Source: SIG598 sp045580875
Lineage (GTDB): Bacteria > Bacillota > Clostridia > Oscillospirales > Acutalibacteraceae
Assembly (NCBI GenBank): GCA_045580875.1
Contig: JAZNOP010000082.1
Coordinates: 1-64,000 of the forward strand
Length of the DNA stretch: 64,000 nt
Reading direction: 5' to 3'
Part shown: positions 34,978 to 43,898 of the stretch, in pieces
Position numbering within the stretch: position 1 is the first letter of the stretch
Layout of the letters: each line of letters opens with the position of its first letter
Program-made: the position numbers and the translations under genes
Notes under the pieces: generated by a model
Seen by the model: only the letters and a program-made list of their open reading frames with translations
What the model was told of the DNA's origin: nothing
Database searches by the model: none

Positions 34978-36462
34978 TTACAGACAGACGCCGTCCTTGA
35001 AGATGGATATCTCACGGAAGCCCTGCTCTTCGGCCCTTGTCTGCTTTCCGGAAGCAACATCGAGCACAAGGCTGAAAAGGTCGGCGGCGGCTTCATCGAT
35101 AGTGGCGGTACCGTCAGCGGCAACACCGGCGTTGAAATCAATCCATGTGCGCTTCTTTTCCGCGAGGGGAGTGTTGGTGGCTATCTTGAGGGTGGGAGCC
35201 GGAGCACCGAAAGGGGTGCCGCGTCCGGTGGTGAAGAGGATAATGTGAGCGCCGGCAGCGGTGAGGGCAGTTGCCGAAACAAGGTCATTGCCCGGGCCGT
35301 AGAGCATGTTCAGCCCTTTGACGGTCACCTGCTCGCCGTAGCCGATAACATCGGATATCGGAGCCGAGCCGCCCTTCTACACGCAGCCGCAGGATTTATC
35401 CTCCAGCGTAGTTATGCCGCCCTGCTTGTTGCCCGGGCTGGGATTATCATAAACCGCCTCGCCATGGCGGATAAAATAAGCCTTGAAGCCGTTTATCATG
35501 TCAGCGGCTTTGCTGAATATTTCCTCATCTGCACAGCGGTTCATCAGGAATCCCTCTGCGCCGAACATCTCGGGCACTTCGGTCAGCACAGTAGAGCCGC
35601 CTCTGGCTACCAGCATATCGGAGAATCTTCCGACAGCGGGGTTGGCGGTTATGCCTGAAAGTCCGTCAGAGCCGCCGCACTTCATGCCGATAACAAGCTC
35701 GCTGCAGGGGATAGCCTCACGCTCGAACTGAGCGGCAAAAGCGGCACATTCGGCAAGGAGAGCAGCGCCTGCCTCCATTTCGTCATCGACTTCCTGACAG
35801 GTGAGAAACTTCACTCTGTCGGTGTCGAAATCGCCGAGTTCCTCAACAAACTGGTCATGGGTGAGATTCTCGCAGCCGAGGCTGAGTACAAGCACCGCGC
35901 CTGCGTTGGGGTGACGGGTCAGAGCAGCAAGAAGACGGCGCGTCTGAGCGTGGTCACCGCCGGTCTGGGAACAACCGAAGGGGTGGGGGAAGGTATAGAG
36001 ACCGTCGATGCTGCCGGTGACAAGATGCTGATTCTCGCGCACAAGAGCCTTTGCTACGTCATTGACACAGCCGACTGTGGGGATAATCCATATCTCGTTG
36101 CGGACACCTACCTTGCCGTCGCGGCGGCGGTAGCCCATGAAGTTTTCCGGAGCGACAGGCTCAAGAGGATGAACGTCGGGGGTGTAGGTGTATTCCACCT
36201 CGCCGGAGAGGTTGGTGGTCATGTTGTGGGTGTGTACCCAACAGCCCGGATGTATATCAGCGGTAGCGTGACCGATTGGAAAGCCGTATTTGATGACATT
36301 ATCACACTCGGCAACAGGCGAAAGAGCTATTTTGTGTCCCTGAGGAATATCCTCCGAAGCAGTAACAGTGAAGCCGTCAACCGAGCAGACAGTACCCTTC
36401 GGTGCGGCGTGAAGTGCGACAGCAACGTTGTCGGCAGGGTTTATGCGAATGAAATCCGGCAT
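34978..36462 (-). pseudogene. uxaA: Altronate dehydratase UxaA interrupted by an in-frame amber codon
   Basis: The full frame, 494 codons plus stop, equals the usual UxaA length. The N-terminal SAF domain (residues 1-~95) and the metal-dependent dehydratase body (GCSQTGGDHAQTRRLL, MKCGGSDGLSGITANPAVG) are intact. At codon 362 a TAG (35377-35379, minus strand) splits it: LEDKSCGCV-stop-KGGSAPISDV, then continuing in the same frame to YGPGNDLVSATALTAAG and TTGRGTPFGAP. In homologues that position is normally Gln in a CxQKGG stretch, so one C-to-T change (CAG to TAG) explains it. Other genes here end in TAG, so recoding is unlikely. Either a true nonsense mutation, a sequence error, or inefficient suppression. 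If truly null, galacturonate flow past altronate is blocked. Confidence 0.9.
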
Positions 36463-36520
36463 AATTACTCTCCTAACTGTTATAATCGTTATATTATATT
36501 ACAATATGTAATGTGAATAC

Positions 36521-38014
36521 TTACAGGCAGGAAGCGTAAGCGGCAACAGCGCCCTTTTCGCGGATAAGCTCAAGTCCTGCGATAACAGCCTCTTCGAAAC
36601 CTTCGATTTCAGTGAGGTCACAGCCCCACATCTGCACGTTGGTCATGACAGCGCGGACAAGCTGGGCGACACTGTCGTTTCTGTGGCTGTAATAGAATTC
36701 GAGTACCCAGCGGTCGTCAGAGCAGACATATTCGTTGCCCTTGGGACGGCGGCAGACAAGACCGCTTTCCTCAAGGCGCTGTATATCATTGGAGAAGAAT
36801 GCGATGTATGCAGCGAAGCTCATTGTCAGGCAGGCGGGAAGAGCGCCGTTGAGCTTTATATAGTCGAGAAAGCTGGGCATATTTCTTGCGCGCCACTTGG
36901 AAGTGGAGTTGAGGGATATGCTCATCAGCTCGTGATTGACAAAGGGATTGTCAAAGCGGTCCTGTACAGCGGCAGCGAAGCTCTCAAGGTCTGCCTTGTC
37001 GAGCGGCAGAGTGGGAATGACCTCATCGTAGAGCATCCTGTTCATGAAGCTGCGGACAGTGTCATCGTGCATACAATCTCGCACGATGTCGTAGCCGCCG
37101 AGATATGCGCCAAGCACAAAACCGGTATGTGCGCCGTTGAGAATGCGAACCTTACGCTTTTTGTAGGGTGTTACATCGGGAACAACAGGGCAGTTGACGC
37201 CGGCGGCTTTGAAGGGAAGCTTTTCCTCAAGCCATGCCGGACCTTCGATGTTCCATACACCGAAGACCTCACCTACATCAATGAGATCATCTTTGTAGCC
37301 GTTGAGTTTCTCAAGACGTGCAACTTCTGACTCATCGCGGATTCTGCCCGGAACAATGCGGTCAACAAGAGTCGAGCAGAAGGTGCAGTCATTGCGGCAC
37401 CAGCTGAGGAATTCATCGCCCAGCTGCCACTGCCCGATGTACTGCTCAACGCATTTGAGCAGCTCTTTTCCATTATTATCTATAAGCTCGCAGGAGAGAA
37501 TGACGAGACCCTTTTTGCCTGCCTGCCAGCGGTGGTAAAGCACCTGTGTCAGCTTGCCGGGGAAGGAAGAAGCTGGAGTATCGCCCGGCTGACACTCGGG
37601 GTCGTAGACAATGCCTGCCTCGGTGGTGTTGGACACGACGTACTCGAGGTCGTCAGATACTGCGATCTCCATCATTGCATCAAAGCCTTCCTTCTTGTAA
37701 GGATCAAGGCAGCGCGAGACAGAGGAGATAACGCGGCGGCTGTCTATCCGCTCGCCGTTTTCGGTGCCGCGCAGATAAAGGGTGTAAAGACCCTCCTGTG
37801 CGTTTATCATATCAGAAAGACCAAAGGCGATAGGCTGAACAAGTACGCACTTGCCGTTCCAGCCGACACGCTCGTTGGCAATATCAAACCAGTAGTTTAC
37901 AAAAGCTCTGAGAAAATTGCCCTCACCAAACTGGAGAACCTTTTCAGGAGCATCCTTTAATATGTATCCATTATAACCAGAGTTTTCGAGAACTGAATAG
38001 CAAAGCTTTTCCAT
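36521..38014 (-). CDS. uxaB: Tagaturonate reductase
   Basis: 497 residues of the mannitol dehydrogenase superfamily. VLQFGEGNFLRAFVNYW near residues 26-42 is the NAD-binding block specific to UxaB, with VVSNTTEAGI, SCELIDNNG, CTFCSTLVDRIVPG near 210-223 and HTGFVLGAYLGG near 295. It reduces D-tagaturonate to D-altronate with NADH. First gene of the leftward operon, divergent from an AraC regulator, with a perfect -10 but weak -35, and AraC-site-like repeats upstream. Confidence 0.95.
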   Translation of the reverse strand: MEKLCYSVLENSGYNGYILKDAPEKVLQFGEGNFLRAFVNYWFDIANERVGWNGKCVLVQPIAFGLSDMINAQEGLYTLYLRGTENGERIDSRRVISSVSRCLDPYKKEGFDAMMEIAVSDDLEYVVSNTTEAGIVYDPECQPGDTPASSFPGKLTQVLYHRWQAGKKGLVILSCELIDNNGKELLKCVEQYIGQWQLGDEFLSWCRNDCTFCSTLVDRIVPGRIRDESEVARLEKLNGYKDDLIDVGEVFGVWNIEGPAWLEEKLPFKAAGVNCPVVPDVTPYKKRKVRILNGAHTGFVLGAYLGGYDIVRDCMHDDTVRSFMNRMLYDEVIPTLPLDKADLESFAAAVQDRFDNPFVNHELMSISLNSTSKWRARNMPSFLDYIKLNGALPACLTMSFAAYIAFFSNDIQRLEESGLVCRRPKGNEYVCSDDRWVLEFYYSHRNDSVAQLVRAVMTNVQMWGCDLTEIEGFEEAVIAGLELIREKGAVAAYASCL

Positions 38015-38065
38015 AATTGATCAAACCTCCGCACAGCGCAAAAAGAGCGCAGTATTATGGAAATA

Positions 38066-38094
38066 ATTATATATGCAAAGTTTTTCGCGCAGAA
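38066..38094 (-). promoter_or_regulatory. Activator-dependent promoter of the uxaBAC operon
   Basis: On the minus strand TATAAT lies at 38066-38071 and the weak TTCTGC at 38089-38094, 17 bp apart. A strong -10 with a poor -35 directly below a direct repeat is the classical layout for AraC-family activation. Confidence 0.6.
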
Positions 38095-38123
38095 TAGCAT
38101 ACTTTGCGAATATACTTTGCAAT
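38071..38123. promoter_or_regulatory. Candidate AraC operator repeats
   Basis: ATACTTTGC occurs at 38099-38107 and again at 38112-38120, 13 bp apart. An inverted GCAAAGT lies at 38075-38081. All lie between the divergent uxaB and araC promoters. Confidence 0.6.
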
Positions 38124-38140
38124 TATTGCGGAAGTAGTTG

Positions 38141-38169
38141 TTGACATCGTACAGTTTATGCTTTATGAT
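38141..38169 (+). promoter_or_regulatory. Promoter of the AraC regulator gene
   Basis: TTGACA at 38141-38146 and TATGAT at 38164-38169 with a 17-bp spacer. Transcription would begin near 38176, leaving almost no leader before ATG 38190. Confidence 0.7.
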
Positions 38170-38189
38170 AGTGGTGGAGGATGATGCAA

Positions 38190-39077
38190 ATGGGAAGTAA
38201 ACTACAATCATACGACCCGCGTCAGGTAATGTGCCGTTCCGATTATGAGATCGCCCACAAGCGTGACACCTATCTTAAAGATGTAGAGCTTCATCACCAT
38301 GACTTCTATGAGGTGTACTTCCTTGTTTCAGGAGATGTCACCTACACCATAGAAAGCCGTATCTACCGTGTAATGCCGGGAGATATGCTGATAATAAGTC
38401 CCCGTGAGCTGCATCAGGTGTACATTCAGCCGGATATGGCACCTTACGAGCGGTTTGTTCTGTGGATAGACCCGAAACTGCTCGACGGGCTTTCGACCGA
38501 GGGAACAGATCTTACACGCTGCTTTAATGCGAGCGTAAAAAATTTCAGCAACCTTCTCCATCTGCAGCCTGAGCAGCGGACAGCCGTCTGCACGCTGATG
38601 GAGGATATTCAGGCAGAAACTGAATCTGCAGGCTACGGCGCTGACCTCATGCGTAATTCTCTGCTGACCCGTCTTATGGTGCTTGTCAACCGCATTGCGC
38701 TTCAGGAATCGATCCAGCAGGAGGATATCACATACTCCAGCCGTGTGGTCGCAGATGTTATCAATTACGTTAATCTCCATTACGGCGAGCCGCTGTCGCT
38801 CGACGGTCTTGCTGAGAGGTTCTTTGTCAGCAAGTATCACCTGAGTCACGAGTTCAACCGCCACATAGGCACAAGCGTATACAGATATATACAGAAGAAA
38901 AGGCTGCAGATAGCAAGACAGCTTCTTGCACAGGGGCAGAAGCCGAACAAGGTGAGCGCCGAATGCGGCTTTGGTGATTACACCGGCTTCTACCGTGCTT
39001 TCAAGGCAGAGTACGGAATCGCTCCGAGAGAGTATGCCGTTTCAGTACGTCAGCCCGGTTTTTTGACCGAGCAGTAA
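38190..39077 (+). CDS. AraC-family regulator of the galacturonate genes
   Basis: 295 residues. An N-terminal cupin (ELHHHDFYEVYFLVSGDVTYTI near residues 33-54, MPGDMLIISP) and a C-terminal pair of helix-turn-helix units (LSLDGLAERFFVSKYHLSHEFNRHIG and PNKVSAECGFGDYTGFYRAFKAEYG). Divergence from uxaBAC and position before kdgA-kdgK indicate control of uronate catabolism, probably with galacturonate or a keto-acid as effector. Three ATGs are possible; 38190 has the best spacing (9 nt) from GGAGG at 38176-38180. The predicted start of transcription is very near, so the mRNA may be almost leaderless. Confidence 0.88.
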   Translation: MGSKLQSYDPRQVMCRSDYEIAHKRDTYLKDVELHHHDFYEVYFLVSGDVTYTIESRIYRVMPGDMLIISPRELHQVYIQPDMAPYERFVLWIDPKLLDGLSTEGTDLTRCFNASVKNFSNLLHLQPEQRTAVCTLMEDIQAETESAGYGADLMRNSLLTRLMVLVNRIALQESIQQEDITYSSRVVADVINYVNLHYGEPLSLDGLAERFFVSKYHLSHEFNRHIGTSVYRYIQKKRLQIARQLLAQGQKPNKVSAECGFGDYTGFYRAFKAEYGIAPREYAVSVRQPGFLTEQ

Positions 39078-39091
39078 TAATTAAGTATTTT
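39063..39091 (+). promoter_or_regulatory. Promoter of kdgA-kdgK
   Basis: TTGACC at 39063-39068 and TATTTT at 39086-39091 with a 17-bp spacer; the -35 lies in the last codons of the regulator gene. The -10 overlaps a 22-bp motif that recurs at 44804-44825. Confidence 0.55.
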
Positions 39092-39124
39092 ATGGGTCAA
39101 CGACCCGCAGGAGGAATATCCGAT

Positions 39125-39766
39125 ATGAATGAATTACAGCAGAAGGTTAGTTCCATTGGTATCGTTCCGGTCATCAAGCTGACCAATCCGGAGCGTGATG
39201 CAGCACCGCTGGCAAAGGCTCTCATCGAGGGCGGCGTTCCGGTAGCTGAGGTCACATTCCGCGCAGCAGGTGCTGCAACTGCTATCCGCATCATGAAGGA
39301 AACCTATCCCGAGATGATGGTAGGTGCAGGCACTGTCATGACCACAGAGCAGGTCGATGAGGCTGTTGCAGCGGGTGCAACCTTTATCGTCACCCCCGGT
39401 CTTGATATTGATATCGTAAAGTACTGCCAGGAGAAGGGTGTCACAATCTTCCCGGGCTGCACCACTCCGACAGACTATCACGCTGCATTCAGACTCGGTC
39501 TTGAGGTTCTCAAGTTCTTCCCGGCAGAGCAGTCGGGCGGTCTTGACAAGATCAAGGCAATGGCAGCTCCCTTCCCGATGTTCAAGGTAATGCCCACCGG
39601 CGGCATCGGACTCAAGAATCTGGCAACCTACGCAGCATGCCCGGTTATCGCAGCATGCGGCGGTAGCTATATGGTTACTGCTGATCTCATCGAGAACGGC
39701 AAGTGGGACGAAATCACTGAGCTCTGCAAGAAGAGCGTTGAAATCATCAAGGAGGCAAGAGCATAA
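39125..39766 (+). CDS. kdgA: 2-Keto-3-deoxy-6-phosphogluconate aldolase
   Basis: 213 residues, a class I aldolase TIM barrel. VAEVTFRAAGA near residues 38-48 has the catalytic Glu, MVGAGTVMT follows, and VLKFFPAEQSGG near 129-140 holds the Schiff-base Lys. It splits KDPG into pyruvate and glyceraldehyde-3-P, the last step of uronate catabolism. CAGGAGG lies about 10 nt ahead of ATG 39125. It shares a base with kdgK (TAATG), so the two are translationally coupled. Codon choice is strongly biased to C-ending codons, suggesting high expression. Confidence 0.95.
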   Translation: MNELQQKVSSIGIVPVIKLTNPERDAAPLAKALIEGGVPVAEVTFRAAGAATAIRIMKETYPEMMVGAGTVMTTEQVDEAVAAGATFIVTPGLDIDIVKYCQEKGVTIFPGCTTPTDYHAAFRLGLEVLKFFPAEQSGGLDKIKAMAAPFPMFKVMPTGGIGLKNLATYAACPVIAACGGSYMVTADLIENGKWDEITELCKKSVEIIKEARA

Positions 39767-40794
39767 TGGGAAAGGTAATTACTTTTGGCGAACTGATGCT
39801 GCGTCTGCAGCCCTACAACTATCTCCGCTTTGTCCAGACTGACAGCTTTGAGGCTACCTTCGGCGGCGGTGAGGCAAACGTTGCAGTTTCTCTGGCAAAC
39901 TACGGCATGGACGTTGACTTTGTCACCAAGCTGCCGGCTCACTCCATCGGTCAGATGGCTGTCAATTCTCTGCGCAAGTACGGCGTAGGCATCGACAAGA
40001 TCGTCCGCGGCGGCGAGCGTGTCGGTATCTACTATCTTGAGAAGGGCGCTTCCCAGCGCGGCAGTGTCTGCATCTATGACCGCGCTCATTCTGCTGTCGC
40101 TGAGGCAGCAAGAAGCGATTTCGACTGGGATGCTATCTTCGAGGGTGCTGACTGGTTCCATTTCACCGGTATCACTCCGGCTCTGTGCCCCTCCATGGTT
40201 GATATCTGCGAGGACGCCTGCAAGGCTGCAAAGGCAAAGGGCGTAAAGATTTCCTGCGACCTTAACTACCGCGGCAAGCTCTGGACCCGCGACGAGGCAA
40301 GAGCTGCTATGACCCGTCTGTGCCAGTATGTTGACGTCTGCATCTCCAACGAAGAGGACGCAAAGGACGTTTTCGGCATCGAGGCAGAGAACACCGATAT
40401 CAACTCCGGTAAGCTCGATTTCGAGGGCTACAAGAGCGTTGCACGTCAGCTGGCTGACAAGTTCGGCTTTGAGAAGGTTGCAATCACTCTTCGTGAGAGC
40501 ATCTCGGCATTCGACAACAACTGGAGCGCAATGCTCTTCGATGTTGCTTCCGGTGAGTACTGCTTCTCCAAGAAGTACAATCTTCACATCATCGACCGCG
40601 TAGGCGGCGGTGACAGCTTCGGCGGCGGTCTCATCTACAGCCTGCTCTCCGGCAAGTCCACTCAGGACGCTGTTGAGTTTGCAGTTGCTGCTTCCGCACT
40701 CAAGCACTCCATCGAGGGTGACTACAACTTCGTTTCTGTTTCCGAGGTTGAAAAGCTGGCAGCCGGCAATGCTTCCGGTCGTGTCCAGAGATAA
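39766..40794 (+). CDS. kdgK: 2-Keto-3-deoxygluconate kinase
   Basis: 342 residues of the PfkB/ribokinase family. FGGGEANVAVSLANYGM near residues 29-45 is the N-terminal signature, SCDLNYRGKLW near 164 is typical of KDG kinases, and VGGGDSFGGGLIYSLLSG near 281-298 includes the anion hole and catalytic Asp. It phosphorylates KDG, the meeting point of the UxaABC and KduI/KduD routes, giving KDPG for KdgA. Highly biased codon use matches kdgA. Confidence 0.94.
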   Translation: MGKVITFGELMLRLQPYNYLRFVQTDSFEATFGGGEANVAVSLANYGMDVDFVTKLPAHSIGQMAVNSLRKYGVGIDKIVRGGERVGIYYLEKGASQRGSVCIYDRAHSAVAEAARSDFDWDAIFEGADWFHFTGITPALCPSMVDICEDACKAAKAKGVKISCDLNYRGKLWTRDEARAAMTRLCQYVDVCISNEEDAKDVFGIEAENTDINSGKLDFEGYKSVARQLADKFGFEKVAITLRESISAFDNNWSAMLFDVASGEYCFSKKYNLHIIDRVGGGDSFGGGLIYSLLSGKSTQDAVEFAVAASALKHSIEGDYNFVSVSEVEKLAAGNASGRVQR

Positions 40795-40809
40795 TTAAAT
40801 AAAACAATT

Positions 40810-40854
40810 CAGCGAGCATTGCCATGTTGCGGTAATGCTCGCTGTTTGCATTTT
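40810..40854 (+). terminator. Intrinsic terminator after kdgK
   Basis: CAGCGAGCATTGCC pairs with GGTAATGCTCGCTG around a 7-nt loop and is followed by TTTGCATTTT. It also separates the convergent pectinesterase gene. Confidence 0.78.
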
Positions 40855-40915
40855 ATCATGTATTGAAGTACGTGTGCAGTTAAAGTCGCACTGACGGCTA
40901 TTTATATAATCATAC

Positions 40916-41800
40916 TTATCTTATAATTTCCGGCTCCATTCTGTTTGCCCACGTCACACGTCCGTCAACGGCCGGCTTTTCAATGAATCGTGCGGTGCGG
41001 TCGCGATCGGTGCCGCCCCATTTGTCAAATCCGCAGGAGGCGATGTGAGGGGCGTATGTGCAGCTGTCGAATACGCACAGACCGTAATCTCTCCACGGGC
41101 GGGCGAGGTAGATACTGCCGCTGTCGACTCCTTCGTCACAGGTGATGCGGCAGTGCTGGAATAAAAATCCATCCGTTTGTGCAAGACTGTGTGCCGGAGC
41201 GGCAATATATCCTATCCGGCGCGCGTCGTTCAGCGATTTTATCTCGCAGTCTTCAAAAACAGCGTTTCCGCAGCCGAAAATGAAGTCTACAGTACCCTCG
41301 ATAAGGCATCTTGTAAAGCGCTGAGTCAGCAGCCGATCACCTCTCAGCTCGTCAGAGAGGAAGTCTTCATATCTGCGGATAAGGTCAGGCGGCAGCGGAC
41401 CGAGAAACAGTGTATCCTGTGTTGATGAAAGAGTGCAGTCTTCCATGACAAAATTATCACCGTAAACAGTAAGAGCCACCTCCTGACCCTTTGTTTCAGG
41501 GGACATGGAGTCATTTTTGACAGAAAGTCCGCGCATTGTGACATTGTCAGCGCAGACAGCTGTTGTGTAAGAGCGGAAGGTGCCAAGCTCCATTCCGTAT
41601 TCATCAAGCTTTTTGGCGTAATCATTATATACAATAACGGTACGGTCAGCCCCCTCGCCGATTAGTGTTATGCCGGGCGTACGGATAACGGTTTTCTGAC
41701 GATATTCTCCGGCGGCTATGTATATTTCTGACCCGGGTAATGCATGATCCAGTACAAAATGTATATCGTCGCCCTGTTTGATATGTACTTTTTGTGCCAT
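40916..41800 (-). CDS. Cytoplasmic pectin methylesterase (CE8)
   Basis: 294 residues, a right-handed beta-helix carbohydrate esterase. TLSSTQDTLFLGP near residues 122-134 (catalytic Gln and first Asp), IEGTVDFIFGCGNAVFE near 167-183 (second Asp) and YLARPWRDYG near 230 (substrate Arg/Trp) are all present. It removes methyl esters from galacturonate residues. No signal peptide or lipobox is present, so it should act in the cytoplasm on imported methylated oligogalacturonides, unlike secreted plant-pathogen enzymes. It stands alone on the minus strand, divergent from the ABC importer operon. Confidence 0.92.
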   Translation of the reverse strand: MAQKVHIKQGDDIHFVLDHALPGSEIYIAAGEYRQKTVIRTPGITLIGEGADRTVIVYNDYAKKLDEYGMELGTFRSYTTAVCADNVTMRGLSVKNDSMSPETKGQEVALTVYGDNFVMEDCTLSSTQDTLFLGPLPPDLIRRYEDFLSDELRGDRLLTQRFTRCLIEGTVDFIFGCGNAVFEDCEIKSLNDARRIGYIAAPAHSLAQTDGFLFQHCRITCDEGVDSGSIYLARPWRDYGLCVFDSCTYAPHIASCGFDKWGGTDRDRTARFIEKPAVDGRVTWANRMEPEIIR

Positions 41801-41818
41801 TTTGGTTCACCTTTCATA

Positions 41819-41853
41819 TCCGTTTATGACATATATGTCCGTTTTTGACATAT
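41819..41853. promoter_or_regulatory. 16-bp direct repeat pair, candidate operator
   Basis: TCCGTTTATGACATAT and TCCGTTTTTGACATAT, one mismatch, start 19 bp apart. A perfect palindrome GACATATATGTC spans 41828-41839. Position in the pectinesterase leader suggests repression or activation of that gene. Confidence 0.6.
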
Positions 41854-41939
41854 CGCGTGCCACAAATAACATGTCGCTATTTTGCTCTCTGAGGGGCAAA
41901 TTCTTGACAGTTATCAGTAAAACGGCGTTTTTTAACTTT

Positions 41940-41967
41940 ATTATAACACATTGATAGAAATAAACAA
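41940..41967 (-). promoter_or_regulatory. Leftward promoter of the pectinesterase gene
   Basis: On the minus strand TATAAT (41940-41945) and TTGTTT (41962-41967) are 16 bp apart, about 140 bp ahead of the pectinesterase start. Confidence 0.5.
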
Positions 41968-42233
41968 AACCTGAGAATTAAAATGACTTTTTTGTGCATA
42001 AAGTAAATTGTTTTTGATATGTACAGATTCTTTCGGCAAGATTAGAATAAAGTCAAGATAGAAGTGTGCTATGAAATATCTTATTTTTTAATCTTGCTCA
42101 AAATTATCTCCTCGATCGGAAGAGGTCAGCCGCCAGAGGTATCTGAACGCACCTGATGACCGAAAAGGGAATATGGTGATTATTCCCGGCGGCTTCTCAG
42201 CCGATATATCGAAAACGGAGCATAAGGAGCTCA

Positions 42234-42818
42234 ATGATGAAACGACAATTCACATTTTCGCAGTACCGCATGATAGACCTCGGTCTGTTTGCGGTGATGC
42301 TGTTCATATTTGAATACATAATAGTATCCGCTGCAACAAAGTGGTTTCCCGGTCAGCCCTTCACCGTATCGGTGGTGGCGGCAGTGACAGGCATTGTGAT
42401 GGTGCGCTGGGGAGCATGGGGCGGAATACACGCGGTGCTCGGCGGTCTGATGTTCTGTATGTTCTCCGGAGCAGAGCCTGAGCATTACATTATATACGGT
42501 CTCGGCAATCTGCTGTCGCTTCTTTCACTGCTTCTTATAAAGTGGCAGGGCGACAAAAAGATAAGAACAACCCCGCTGCTTGCGCTGACATATGCTGCAG
42601 GCACACAGCTGCTGATGCATATCGGACGCATGGCTGTGGCGGTGGTACTCGGACACTCGCTGAGAAACTGCTTTGGATTCATAACCACCGATGTGCTGTC
42701 GGTTATCTTCACGATGGTGATAATCTGGATAGTAAGGCAGCTCGATGGATTATTTGAAAATCAGAAAACCTATCTCCTTCGCCTGCAAGAGGAGCGCGAA
42801 AAAGAAAGGGGAGAATAA
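42234..42818 (+). CDS. Unknown membrane protein, first gene of the importer operon
   Basis: 194 residues with five or six hydrophobic segments. Noticeable features are a glycine-rich VRWGAWGGIHAVLGGLMFCMFSG near residues 62-84, resembling in outline the S components of ECF vitamin transporters, and a charged helical C-terminus (LRLQEEREKERGE). AAGGAG lies just before the ATG pair at 42234/42237. It is 3 bp ahead of the first ABC permease gene, so a role in oligogalacturonide uptake is likely. I do not recognise the family with certainty. Confidence 0.7.
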   Translation: MMKRQFTFSQYRMIDLGLFAVMLFIFEYIIVSAATKWFPGQPFTVSVVAAVTGIVMVRWGAWGGIHAVLGGLMFCMFSGAEPEHYIIYGLGNLLSLLSLLLIKWQGDKKIRTTPLLALTYAAGTQLLMHIGRMAVAVVLGHSLRNCFGFITTDVLSVIFTMVIIWIVRQLDGLFENQKTYLLRLQEEREKERGE

Positions 42819-42821
42819 TTC

Positions 42822-43886
42822 TTGAAGAAATTTAAGAAGGCAAAATCAGCAGACTTCCTCGTTTACGATGAGGCTGCACAGGTCTACCGCGAAGACCCGG
42901 AACAGGCGGTGCGCGACGACGTTGAAAAGCATTACTGGCTGCACGTCGGACGTACCATACTGAAGGACTGGCGCCTTTACGCCATGCTGGTACCGATGAT
43001 ACTGGTGTTCCTGTTCTGGCGTTACTTCCCGATGTATGAGCTTCTCCGATGCTTCAAGGTCAATGACGAAGTCAAACCGGTAGCAGAGCAGTTCTTCTCA
43101 GGCTTCTCTTATTTCAAGAGACTGCTTGTCGGCGGCGACAGCCTTTCCACTGAGTTCTGGAGAGCACTGCGAAACACCTTCCTGCTCAGCTTCTACGGTC
43201 TCTGCTTCGGCTTCCCGATGCCGATAATTCTTGCTCTCTTCTTCAACGAGATCAAGTCGAATATCCTGCGAAGCGTCTATCAGGTGCTGACCTATCTGCC
43301 GAAGTTCATTTCCACCGTTGTTATGACCTCGCTGGTAACAATGCTCGTAAAGCAGGGCTCGCTCACCTCCAATATGGGTATCGTATCACAGCTGTTCACA
43401 AATCTCGGCTGGATATCCGAAGAGGTTGCAAATGCCGGTCTGCTCAACAACCCCAGCTTCTTCCGTGCAATCTATCAGATAAGCGGTATCTGGGAGGGCG
43501 CAGGTTATGACAGTATAGTTTTCTTTGCTGCAATTATAGCCATATCACCGACCAGCTACGAAGCCGCTCAGATAGACGGCGCAGGCAAGATGGCACAGAT
43601 GAGATACGTCGTACTGCCGAGTATCCTTTCCACCATCGTCATCATGCTCATCACACGAATCGGCTCGCTGCTCAATATCGGTTATGAGAAGGTACTTCTT
43701 CTTTATAATCCCAATACATACGTAACAGCCGACGTTGTTTCCACCTTCGCCAACAGATACGGTATGCTCGGCGCCGCAAAGGGTATAGCCTCGGCGGCGG
43801 AAATGATGAACAACGTCATCGGTATGCTGCTCGTCATCGGCGCAAATACCATTGCCCGCAAGGCGTCCAATGTATCACTGTACTAA
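42822..43886 (+). CDS. LplB-type sugar ABC transporter permease
   Basis: 354 residues: a ~70-residue charged cytoplasmic N-terminus, then six membrane segments. The coupling-loop motif EAAQIDGAGKMAQMRYVVLPS near residues 247-267 contacts the ATPase. LplB/YtcP-type permeases import complex oligosaccharides with a lipoprotein binding protein. TTG at 42822 is used; AAAGGGGAG lies about 8 nt ahead. The extended N-terminus is longer than in most relatives. It pairs with the LplC-type permease at 43899. Confidence 0.92.
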   Translation: MKKFKKAKSADFLVYDEAAQVYREDPEQAVRDDVEKHYWLHVGRTILKDWRLYAMLVPMILVFLFWRYFPMYELLRCFKVNDEVKPVAEQFFSGFSYFKRLLVGGDSLSTEFWRALRNTFLLSFYGLCFGFPMPIILALFFNEIKSNILRSVYQVLTYLPKFISTVVMTSLVTMLVKQGSLTSNMGIVSQLFTNLGWISEEVANAGLLNNPSFFRAIYQISGIWEGAGYDSIVFFAAIIAISPTSYEAAQIDGAGKMAQMRYVVLPSILSTIVIMLITRIGSLLNIGYEKVLLLYNPNTYVTADVVSTFANRYGMLGAAKGIASAAEMMNNVIGMLLVIGANTIARKASNVSLY

Positions 43887-43898
43887 GGAGGCCGCCAG

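Larger units (their letters stand above)
41801..42233. other. Divergent regulatory region, pectinesterase / ABC importer
   Basis: About 430 bp with no gene. Near the pectinesterase start are two copies of TCCGTTTnTGACATAT (41819-41834 and 41838-41853) that include the palindrome GACATATATGTC. A leftward promoter lies at 41940-41967. The 260 bp nearest the importer operon show no promoter I can defend. Confidence 0.5.

Noticed and set aside
35377..35379. TAG as a sense codon (Gln or pyrrolysine recoding)
   Set aside because: Several other genes in the window end in TAG and no suppressor or Pyl genes are seen, so a point mutation or error is simpler.
39092..39124. Upstream extension of kdgA from 39092
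   Set aside because: The extension would overlap the GGGTC/GACCC hairpin and the ribosome site; CAGGAGG fits ATG 39125.
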